DNA from: Marivirga lumbricoides | Lineage (GTDB): Bacteria > Bacteroidota > Bacteroidia > Cytophagales > Cyclobacteriaceae | Reading direction: 5' to 3' | Length of the DNA stretch: 64,000 nucleotides | NCBI RefSeq assembly: GCF_014636295.1 | Contig: NZ_BMEC01000001.1 | Span: 62,001-126,000 of the forward strand | Part shown: one piece after another, positions 56,617 to 64,000 of the stretch | How the letters are laid out: each line of letters starts with the position of its first letter | Numbering within the stretch: the stretch's first letter is position 1 | The notes under the pieces: generated by a model | Database searches by the model: none | What the model saw: the letters and a program-made list of their open reading frames with translations, nothing else | Told to the model about the DNA's origin: nothing | Made by a program: the position numbers and the translations under genes

Positions 56617-59142
56617 ATGCGATTTCTTTTCCTCATCTCCCTACTCCTACTTCAGTTTTTACCTGTCTTTAGCCAACAGATCAAAACAACCAAAGCACCA
56701 GGTTGGATAAAAAGCTACAGCTGGACTGATGACAGTGAGAAACCATACACTACAAAAGGAATACATAACCTGTTATTAAGCCATCAATACAATCTTCAAA
56801 CAGAAGAGGTGTATGTTAAAAATGCTTATAAAATTGTAGACGCCAATGGAATATCTGATGGAGCCACGATTCAGATTTCATTCGATCCCACTTATGAAAA
56901 ATTGAGTATTCACTCCATCACTATTCATCGGGGAAACCAAAAATCTAAAGAGATAGCTCCTGATTTCATGCTTCTTCAAAGGGAAGAGAACGCAGAAATC
57001 AATATGTATGATGGGTCTTACACTGCTATCATGAATCTGGAAGATATTAGAGTGGGAGATATTATAGAATTCGAACATACGATACAAGGAATGAATCCGG
57101 TACAGAATGGCCTGTTCAGCAAAACATGCTATTTAAAAGGCTTCTATTCAATTAGTAGAAGAAATATTGAGGTGATCAATACCAGCCAAAATAAACTGAC
57201 TCATTACTCTTCATCTGGAAATTTAAAAGAGCTTGTTAAAACCCCTTCCGGTTATACAGTAAACCTTACCGAATTAGAAGGGATTAAATATGAAGATCAG
57301 GCACCTTTGTGGTATGAATTTTCTGATTTTATCATTTTCACGCAGTTTAACCAGCAAAAATTTACTGACTGGTCCTCTAGGTTGTTCTCTATTAGCTCTT
57401 CAGAGCATAAGTCAGTATCTAATATAGTAGAAGAATTGATTGCCGGAGAATCTACAAAAATCGGGATGGCTGAAAAGTTAATTAATTTTACACAAGATGA
57501 AATCAGGTACTTGTCACTATCTGCCGGAATGAGTGCTTACAAGCCTAAAGGCCCTGCAAAAGCATTAAAAGACCGTTATGGTGACTGTAAAGATAAATCT
57601 CTGTTACTTGTCACCATGCTTAAAAGTATTGGGATAAATGCATTTCCTGTTCTTGTCAACACCTATGACAGAGAACATGTAGCTGATTTACCTCTCACAC
57701 CGCAGATTTTCAATCATTGTATTGTAATGCTGGAATGGGAAAGTAAAAGTATTTTTATTGACCCCACTATAAGCCAGCAGGGAGGTACACTTTACAACAC
57801 CTACTTACCTGATTATGGTAAAGGGTATATCGTAACTGACACATCTGTTACCTATTCGGATATACCACAAAGTAGTAATGGAAGGACAGAAATTACTCAG
57901 GATTTTTATATAAAAGGCAGCCAGGAGCCTGTTCAATTTAAAGTCCTGACTGAATACTATGGCAGAAACGCAGATGAATATAGACCCTCATTTGAGCTTG
58001 CCGACCAGCAGACAATAAAGGATAGTTATATTGACCATTATGAACGTTTTTTTGATAATGTTGAATTCAGCTCAGAGATAGAATCTTTAAGTTATCCTGA
58101 AACAAATTTGTTCAAAGTACTTGAAAACTATGAATTGAAAGATTTTTGGAAAGACCCAAAAAACCCAGGATTGCAATCAAAAGCTATATATGCGGAAATT
58201 GTGTACAATAATATGCTAACTGAATTTCAAAAGCGAAGAAATTCTCCTTTGTCTCTCAACTTTCCCACAGAAATAATTCAAAGAATATACATTCACATGC
58301 CCGAACCTACTAATTTCTACCCGGATTGGCAGGAAGTTAAAAATGAATTTTTCGAGTTCAGCAGATCTCTCTCCTATGATAGTTATAACCAAAAAGTAAA
58401 CTTTATTTGTAAATTCAAGGTGCTAAAAGATCATGTACCTCCGAATAAAGTGGAATACTACAAAGCGAGGATAGAACAAGTAAATGAGCTGTTGGGCATT
58501 GAAATTGACCCTCCGCTTCAAGGCAATCTGAGTGCAGGCACTACTTCTACCATAAATTGGCCTTTTATTGTGGCGGGAATTTTTCTAACTCTTCTTTTTA
58601 CTTTTCTAGCGACTATTCTCAATAAGAAGTTTGATCCGGTTTCTAAGTTTTACAGATATAGATACGAAAAAATTGAAGGTGTGCTATGGTTGGTATGTAT
58701 AGGCTTACTCATCTCTCCTATTCTCATAATTAAAAACCTGGTACAGGGCATTTACTTTGATAGCTCAGTATGGAGCGCGATCACGAGTACCCAGTCGGCA
58801 AATTTCAATCCATTCCTTGCTTTCATTCTCTCTTTAGACTTTGCGTTCACTCTCTTACATCTTGTTTTTTGCGGTTTAATTATCTATCAATTTTTTAAGA
58901 AAAGAAGTAGTTTAAGAAGCCTTATTACTGTATTCTATGCTTTAAACTTATCTTATGCGATGGGATTGATCATTTTAAATGTATTCTTTAATATCGAGCT
59001 CAATTTAAATCCTTTTATAGCTTTTCTGAAGGCATTTATCGCAGCGGCTATATGGATCCCATACTTTCAAATTTCTAATAGGGCAAAAGAAACTTTTGTT
59101 TATCAGAGGAAGCCGGTATTGGAAGAAAAAAATAGGTTTTAG
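56617..59142 (+). CDS. DUF3857 / transglutaminase-like membrane protein
   Basis: 841 aa. Signal peptide ending PVFSQ (residue 19), a DUF3857 beta domain (40-270), and a transglutaminase-like domain with catalytic-type Cys324 (YGDCKDKS), His367 (FNHC) and a following Asp in FIDPT. Further beta structure follows, then about five C-terminal transmembrane helices from residue 650. The family is common in Bacteroidota and of unknown role; transglutaminase-fold proteins usually act as proteases or cross-linking enzymes on extracytoplasmic proteins or peptidoglycan. Predicted inner-membrane, with the catalytic part in the periplasm. Confidence 0.82.
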   Translation: MRFLFLISLLLLQFLPVFSQQIKTTKAPGWIKSYSWTDDSEKPYTTKGIHNLLLSHQYNLQTEEVYVKNAYKIVDANGISDGATIQISFDPTYEKLSIHSITIHRGNQKSKEIAPDFMLLQREENAEINMYDGSYTAIMNLEDIRVGDIIEFEHTIQGMNPVQNGLFSKTCYLKGFYSISRRNIEVINTSQNKLTHYSSSGNLKELVKTPSGYTVNLTELEGIKYEDQAPLWYEFSDFIIFTQFNQQKFTDWSSRLFSISSSEHKSVSNIVEELIAGESTKIGMAEKLINFTQDEIRYLSLSAGMSAYKPKGPAKALKDRYGDCKDKSLLLVTMLKSIGINAFPVLVNTYDREHVADLPLTPQIFNHCIVMLEWESKSIFIDPTISQQGGTLYNTYLPDYGKGYIVTDTSVTYSDIPQSSNGRTEITQDFYIKGSQEPVQFKVLTEYYGRNADEYRPSFELADQQTIKDSYIDHYERFFDNVEFSSEIESLSYPETNLFKVLENYELKDFWKDPKNPGLQSKAIYAEIVYNNMLTEFQKRRNSPLSLNFPTEIIQRIYIHMPEPTNFYPDWQEVKNEFFEFSRSLSYDSYNQKVNFICKFKVLKDHVPPNKVEYYKARIEQVNELLGIEIDPPLQGNLSAGTTSTINWPFIVAGIFLTLLFTFLATILNKKFDPVSKFYRYRYEKIEGVLWLVCIGLLISPILIIKNLVQGIYFDSSVWSAITSTQSANFNPFLAFILSLDFAFTLLHLVFCGLIIYQFFKKRSSLRSLITVFYALNLSYAMGLIILNVFFNIELNLNPFIAFLKAFIAAAIWIPYFQISNRAKETFVYQRKPVLEEKNRF

Positions 59143-59333
59143 TGGTCAGAAATAATTAAAAAAACCATAACCACCTCTTGTAAGACACTGAAAATCAGTG
59201 TGTTTAACCTATAATTCATTAGCTTTATTAAACATGCTTTCAATGAAGTTCTTTTATCAAAGGAAAACACATAACATAAAAAGATTTGTATCTACACTTC
59301 AATGACTCTTAAGCTTATTAAGTAAGAATAAAA

Positions 59334-59364
59334 AAATGGCCTCAATTTTTAACTGAAACCATTT
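59334..59364 (-). terminator. Rho-independent terminator
   Basis: AAATGG (59334-59339) pairs with CCATTT (59359-59364), plus an inner GU-containing extension; on the minus strand it is followed by a T run. Ends the TonB-dependent receptor transcript. A second small hairpin, ACACTGA/TCAGTGT (59185-59201), lies nearer the plus-strand gene. Confidence 0.75.
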
Positions 59365-59395
59365 CTACCGTATACTACCAACGCTTGCTTATTAA

Positions 59396-62200
59396 TTAGA
59401 GATCCAAAGTAAGAGCAAAAGCGAATATTGTCCCCAGCTGACTGAAATGATAGCCATCGTAAGTCATTTGTGAGTAGCGCTGATTAAATGTAATAAGATT
59501 TGACTGTACTTTTCTATCGGCAGGATTATCTAAAATTTCCTGACCCGCCTGAGTAAGCGCAACGAATTCCCATTCTGGTAAAACATTGAATAGATTATTC
59601 ACATTAAAACTTGCTGACAAATTTTCTGTCAAATCATAATTAATTGCTAAGTCAGTAACTATTTTAGGTATAAATTCTGTCTTTAATCCGGGATTCATTC
59701 CCTGCTGCCTGAAAGTGGCCTTTCCGAAGTAGGTATTATTTAAAGCAAACCCGAATTTATTAAGTTGATAATTAAGCCCAAGGATGTATTTCATTTCTGG
59801 CCTTGAAGTAAAAAACAAAGCTTCTTGAGTGAAATTAACTACTGATTGACCAGCGTCTTCTACAAGTTGCAGGTTTTTCACAGCTCCTTCCCTCTCATTT
59901 TGAATGGTATAATTTCCTGCCAAACTCATATCCAGAAAACCTCTTCCAACGGGAAGATCAGCATATGCGGCCACAAGATCGATACCTGAAGTTCGGGTGT
60001 CAATAGCGTTTACAAAGAAACTAACATCGCTCAGGTTATTTGCTTGCAATACCGCATCCAACTCAGTGTCTCCTGCTTCTGTTCCACCAATTTCGGTGCT
60101 TAAAACAATTCTGTCTTTAACAGCAATATTATAATAATCCAAAGTAATATTAAATTGTCGAGATAACTGCGTACCAAAACCGGCAGTAAAATTGATTGAG
60201 TTTTCTGCTTCTAATTCAGGTATTCCAAGTAATCTGGCCTGAGGAGATACATTATTCACCAAACCACCTACCTGAATGCCCTGACCAGGAACAAAGCTGT
60301 ACTGTGCTTTTTGTGTATAAATCTGGTGGAGTGTTGGAGCCCTGAAACCTGTTGAATAGGAAGCTCTGATTGTCACCTTATCATCTAATAATTTATATCT
60401 TGAGCTAAATTTATACACAAATGCATTTCCAAAATCGCTATAATTTTCTACTCTGGCAGTTGCATTGATAAGAAAATTATTGGTGATATCATATGATAAG
60501 TCTACATATCCACCCAAATTGTACCTGCTAAATGTACCGGAATTTTCTGGCCTGTTTCCAGCAAATGAATCACTTCCACCCCCATCATAAGAAGCTAACT
60601 CACCTTCAATAACAGTGAATAACTCATTTCTGAACTCTGAACCAAATCCTATAGTTAATTTGGAATTGATTGCTCTGAAAATATCGATATTACCTACATT
60701 ATGAGAAAATCGTGTTCCACCCGGATCAAAATTAATAGGACTATTTTCTCTGTATAAGTTTACTCCGGGCAACAACTCACCATCATCAATAACTCCATCC
60801 CCATCTAAATCATCATGAGTGATAGGTGAAAGCACTGAATTGGCATTATGCGTATTATTGACAGAATAAGTTTGTTGGTTTCCACCTGTTGTAAAACTTA
60901 AGTCAAACTTCCACTTATTTTTAGTGGTAGTGAGGCCTAAAGTTGCATTATAATCATTCAAATCTCCTTCAAATGTAGGCACGTAACCTACATATGAACC
61001 ATTAGGGCCATTAGGAAAGAAATCTTGTAAGTAAGGAGCATCTGCTAATTGTCTCCAGTAAGGCGTTCTATAATTGGCAAAACTATTCACTTTTTTGTAC
61101 ACATAAGCAGCATTAAAATAAAGCTCTGTATTCTCACTGATATTTATGCCGCTATTTACTAAGAAGTTAGCTGTTGCTGTTTCTGGCGAACCATTGATAT
61201 TTCCGGCATCTGGCTTTAAAGCCAAAAATTGATTTACTCTGGCCACATCTTCTGCGGTACCATTTAAAAAATCTGTTGCTTCTCCAAGAGCATCTACTCT
61301 TCCCGGCCTGTTGGCTAATTCTACCTTCTTAAACCCAACAGTATAATTTATAAAGCCCTCTTTAAAAATGCTACTACCATTGTTTAATGAAATACCAATC
61401 ATTTCGCCATCACCTTCTGATGTTATTCCAGTTCTTACATTAAATGAACCAGCATCTGAAGCATCTTTTAGAATAATATTCATCACTCCGGCAATAGCAT
61501 CAGATCCATATTGTGCAGATGCACCATCCCTTAATATCTCCACTCTTTTGATAGCATCAGTAGGAATGGCAGATATGTCAGCCCCGGTTTCACCTCTTCC
61601 CGGGGAAGTTTGTGTATACAATAATGAGCTAAGGTTTTTCCTTTTACCATTGATTAAAATCAATGTTCTACTGGGCCCCATATTTCTAATCTCATAAGGA
61701 TCCAATAAAGATGTAGCATCATTTACAGGTGTTTGAACTGTATTGAACGAAGGTACCTTATACTGTAGCGCTTTGTCAAAGGTAAACTGGCCCGTCTCTT
61801 GCAGTTCAGTTGCTTTTAATATATCTACCGGTACTGGCGTGTCGGTGGTTGTACGTTGAACGCCTCGTCCTACAGATACAACCACTTCATCCATTTGAGA
61901 AATTCCCTGATAAAGCTCAACTGTAATATTACCCGATGGAGGGATCGCTACTTCTTTGGTAGTATAACCAATAAATGATACAATTAAAATTTTAGCATCA
62001 CTCGGTGCTTGAAGAGAAAATTTACCATCAGCATCCGTTGAAGCTCCTTGTGTGGTTCCTTTAATCACAACGTTTACTCCTGGAATAGGAGATTGATCGG
62101 CCGCATCTTTTACAATTCCATTAATGATTTTTGTTTGAGAAAATAAATTCTGTGAAACTATAAATAGATAAAATAAAATAATGAGTTTGGGTGATTTCAT
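59396..62200 (-). CDS. TonB-dependent outer-membrane receptor with CarboxypepD-regulatory-like N-terminus
   Basis: 934 aa. Signal peptide ends at LFSQ (residue 22). Carboxypeptidase-regulatory-like Ig domain (25-110, IPGVNVVIKGTTQGASTDADGKFSL), plug domain (about 120-250, IRNMGPSRTLILINGKRKNLSS, RVEILRDGASAQYGSDAIAGVMNIIL), then the 22-strand barrel with typical TonB-receptor repeats. Imports a nutrient or iron complex; no SusD-like partner is next to it, so a lone or vitamin/iron-type receptor is more likely than a SusC. No substrate can be named. Confidence 0.93.
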   Translation of the reverse strand: MKSPKLIILFYLFIVSQNLFSQTKIINGIVKDAADQSPIPGVNVVIKGTTQGASTDADGKFSLQAPSDAKILIVSFIGYTTKEVAIPPSGNITVELYQGISQMDEVVVSVGRGVQRTTTDTPVPVDILKATELQETGQFTFDKALQYKVPSFNTVQTPVNDATSLLDPYEIRNMGPSRTLILINGKRKNLSSLLYTQTSPGRGETGADISAIPTDAIKRVEILRDGASAQYGSDAIAGVMNIILKDASDAGSFNVRTGITSEGDGEMIGISLNNGSSIFKEGFINYTVGFKKVELANRPGRVDALGEATDFLNGTAEDVARVNQFLALKPDAGNINGSPETATANFLVNSGINISENTELYFNAAYVYKKVNSFANYRTPYWRQLADAPYLQDFFPNGPNGSYVGYVPTFEGDLNDYNATLGLTTTKNKWKFDLSFTTGGNQQTYSVNNTHNANSVLSPITHDDLDGDGVIDDGELLPGVNLYRENSPINFDPGGTRFSHNVGNIDIFRAINSKLTIGFGSEFRNELFTVIEGELASYDGGGSDSFAGNRPENSGTFSRYNLGGYVDLSYDITNNFLINATARVENYSDFGNAFVYKFSSRYKLLDDKVTIRASYSTGFRAPTLHQIYTQKAQYSFVPGQGIQVGGLVNNVSPQARLLGIPELEAENSINFTAGFGTQLSRQFNITLDYYNIAVKDRIVLSTEIGGTEAGDTELDAVLQANNLSDVSFFVNAIDTRTSGIDLVAAYADLPVGRGFLDMSLAGNYTIQNEREGAVKNLQLVEDAGQSVVNFTQEALFFTSRPEMKYILGLNYQLNKFGFALNNTYFGKATFRQQGMNPGLKTEFIPKIVTDLAINYDLTENLSASFNVNNLFNVLPEWEFVALTQAGQEILDNPADRKVQSNLITFNQRYSQMTYDGYHFSQLGTIFAFALTLDL

Positions 62201-62538
62201 AGGTTTTTTGGTTAAAATTTGAAAAAAAATAAATATTTTATTCTGAAATAAAATACTAACCTAAATATTAAATTTCATTTTTCAAAAAACCCTTACAAAG
62301 GCTTAAACAACATTTTAACAATGTAAACGATTGCAAAAAATACTAATGTGCTGATTAATAAATATTTAAAAAATATCGATTTTATATAAAAAAATTATTT
62401 TTACGATGAAAATTACATCCAAAAAGAATGAGTTAATGAGTGGAATAGGATTACCGTTAAAGGAAATTATTTATGAAATAGAATTTAAGACGCTACTGTA
62501 GAGTAAGATGAATGTCTATTTTTCAAAATATAATAAAA
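62201..62538. other. Intergenic region upstream of the TonB-dependent receptor
   Basis: 338 bp, very AT-rich. The only structure is a perfect 9-bp-stem palindrome TATTTTATT-CTGA-AATAAAATA at 62234-62255, which lies in the receptor leader 34 bp or more before its start. No TAnnTTTG box and no ORF found. Confidence 0.4.
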
Positions 62539-63246
62539 TCACTTTTTGAATCCCTTGGAAAAGTCCAGTGTCTCCCCTGCTCTGTGTGCCCGCATAATCC
62601 TTCGGAGCAACTCAGCTGATGAGGGCGGAGTATAAGTAATTGCATTGGCTCCAGCTTCAATGGTTTCAATGATTCTGTCATCATTTCTACCTCCGGTGGC
62701 TATAATAGGTAAGTGTTCATGGTTTTCTCTAATTCTTCTGAGGATATTAGAAGTTTCCCTTCCCCCACTTACATTAATTATGTCTACCCCAGCATCTAGT
62801 TTAGGCTGAATTGGCTCTTCTATTGAACTGATAGTCCAAATAATAGGGATTTCTATAACCTTCTTCAGCTTTTCAATTATATCATTTTGAGTAGGTTGGT
62901 TCACCACTACTCCTGATGCCCCTTGAAACTCTGCATCACGTGCTATATCCAGCACCCTATTCCCTCCTGTAATTCCTCCTCCAACACCACAGAAGATTGG
63001 GGCGTCTGCCGCCAGAATAAGAGCCTGAGTAATGGCAGGCTGAGGTGTAAATGGATATACTGAAAAAATAGCATCGGCATTATTATTTCTGATAATAGCC
63101 ACATCTGTAGAGAAAATGAAAGATTTCAGTGTTCTACCAAAAATATTGATACCACTTGCCTCATTAATTTCCTCCGGAATATAGATTATCTTACTACGTA
63201 AATCGTTCGTAATCTCCGGAATATAATTCTCTTCTTCAGTACTCAT
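62539..63246 (-). CDS. TIM-barrel-like cytoplasmic protein of unknown function
   Basis: 235 aa from the ATG at 63246; the frame to 63330 adds a hydrophobic, Cys-rich prefix with no support. Alternating beta-alpha units with IFCGVGGGITGGNRVLDIA, GVDIINVSGGRE, IIATGGRNDDRIIETIEAGANAITYTPP and the terminal phosphate-binding-like loop are characteristic of a TIM barrel. Homologues are annotated only as hydrolase or uncharacterised. No catalytic acid pair can be assigned with confidence. Confidence 0.65.
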   Translation of the reverse strand: MSTEEENYIPEITNDLRSKIIYIPEEINEASGINIFGRTLKSFIFSTDVAIIRNNNADAIFSVYPFTPQPAITQALILAADAPIFCGVGGGITGGNRVLDIARDAEFQGASGVVVNQPTQNDIIEKLKKVIEIPIIWTISSIEEPIQPKLDAGVDIINVSGGRETSNILRRIRENHEHLPIIATGGRNDDRIIETIEAGANAITYTPPSSAELLRRIMRAHRAGETLDFSKGFKK

Positions 63247-63464
63247 TTGTAAATGTTGTATTGCAAAAATGCGCTTTAAAGCACATATAAAATTAAGGAA
63301 AACATAACAGACCAAAAATTTTAACAGCAAGTTTATATATTTATTATGAAATCTTGCTTACTAAAGTAGTTTCTGTAGCACGATGCAAACCAAACTTTCA
63401 TATCTTTTTTTGTACTTTGCCAATAAAGACCAAAAATTGATTTTAAATAGTAAAAGCTTAAATT

Positions 63465-63564
63465 TAAATAGAGTCCATAGATAATTACACGAGAATCAAT
63501 GATATACACCTGAAAGTCAACAACAAAGGATGACTCATTGTATAATCTAATTTTAGATTACATA
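63465..63564 (+). repeat. Intergenic repeat family B, copy 2
   Basis: Matches 38671-38771 and ends with the same palindrome TAATCTAATTTTAGATTA. It ends 119 bp before the beta-flower gene on the same strand. The remaining 63247-63464 and 63565-63683 show no other feature. Confidence 0.7.
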
Positions 63565-63683
63565 GCACACCTTTAAATATTATACGACACAAATGATGTC
63601 TGGTCTGTAAATTTTTTAAGTACGAAATAAAAAACTATCAATTGTAGCAAGATTATTGTTAATGATTACATAACTCACTTATT

Positions 63684-64000
63684 ATGTTTAAATACCTCTT
63701 CATCTCCATAGTATTCTTAAGTAGTATTAATCAAGCTTGTAGTCAGGTAATTGAGACATCTACCAGAAGCACCAAAGGCTATATAAAATCCAGTGGAATT
63801 ATTGAAGACAGTCAACATAGTACCGTTGGCTATATCAAGAGTGACGGTACTATTGAAAATAGTTCACATCAGACTATCGGATATATTAAAAACAATGGTG
63901 CCATAGAGAATAGTAGCAGAAGCACAGTGGGTTATGTTAAAGAAGATGGTACTGTGGAAAATAGCAGCAGAAGAACAATAGGATATGTTACTGATGAAGG
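63684..64000 (+). CDS. 5-fold beta-flower-type repeat protein, 3' end beyond the window
   Basis: The visible 105 codons begin with a signal peptide (MFKYLFISIVFLSSINQACS, residue 20) and then run in 17-residue repeats with the consensus T-(V/I)-G-Y-(I/V)-K-x-(D/N)-G-x-(I/V)-E-(D/N)-S-x-x-x, four full copies and the start of a fifth at the window edge. Such exported repeat proteins of Bacteroidota are annotated as 5-fold beta-flower proteins. Two-base partial codon at 63999-64000, so it continues beyond. Function unknown. Confidence 0.8.
   Translation, partial: MFKYLFISIVFLSSINQACSQVIETSTRSTKGYIKSSGIIEDSQHSTVGYIKSDGTIENSSHQTIGYIKNNGAIENSSRSTVGYVKEDGTVENSSRRTIGYVTDE

Noticed and set aside
1-64000. 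CRISPR array, rRNA, tRNA, prophage or complete insertion sequence
   Set aside because: No regularly spaced direct repeats, no rRNA-like stretches, no transposase, integrase or phage structural genes were seen on either strand.

Overview
The window looks like a chromosomal segment of a Bacteroidota bacterium, probably a Cytophagales-type marine or environmental species. The basis is the low GC content, GldC, a TonB-dependent receptor with a carboxypeptidase-regulatory-like N-terminus, a secreted protein with a type IX secretion (T9SS) C-terminal sorting domain, many DUFs typical of this phylum (DUF4199, DUF3098, DUF3857, DUF2147), and promoters of the form TTTG-N19-TAnnTTTG. The species assignment is inference. 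I see no rRNA, tRNA, CRISPR array or intact insertion sequence.

Positions 1-31 kb are a mostly minus-strand accessory region. It holds a remnant of an AhpD-like gene, a TPR sensor kinase/LuxR-type response regulator pair, several exported hydrolases (esterase-D type, type-B carboxylesterase, beta-lactamase-fold serine hydrolase with an AraC membrane regulator, M20 amidohydrolase with a Crp-like regulator), two exported ankyrin-repeat proteins plus a decayed third, and a T9SS cargo protein. It also holds two possible cassette-like genes of unknown function, a PLP enzyme, an ArsR-SRPBCC-DoxX-DUF1801(broken)-DUF4180-DUF4199 operon with an apparent autoregulatory operator, and a trio of LAS-type peptidase, macro-domain-like protein and penicillin acylase. 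Intergenic repeats and palindromes cluster here.

Positions 31.5-41 kb are on the plus strand: YjbQ, a four-gene RND efflux operon (a small exported protein, membrane-fusion protein, HAE1 permease, outer-membrane factor) behind a textbook Bacteroidota promoter, then a K+-stimulated-type membrane pyrophosphatase with a strong terminator. Positions 41-48.5 kb hold a kinase-less HAMP-GAF-PAS sensor and a DNA repair set: ATP-dependent ligase, Lhr-core-like DExH helicase and PdeM phosphoesterase, with a DUF2147 gene inserted.

Positions 48.7-59 kb are housekeeping: ECF sigma and probable anti-sigma, then a compact run ftsX-DUF3098-uppP-truB-ribF with ATGA overlaps, the two subunits of a 3-oxoacid CoA-transferase, an M48 lipoprotein protease, gldC, and a large DUF3857/transglutaminase membrane protein. 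The last 5 kb hold a convergent TonB-dependent receptor, a TIM-barrel-like protein and, cut by the right edge, a 17-residue-repeat beta-flower protein.

Two intergenic repeat families are the most notable unexplained structure. One pair is at 3101-3226 and 27004-27185, each just downstream of a minus-strand gene. The other is at 38671-38771 and 63465-63564, each just upstream of a plus-strand gene and ending in the same 18-bp palindrome.
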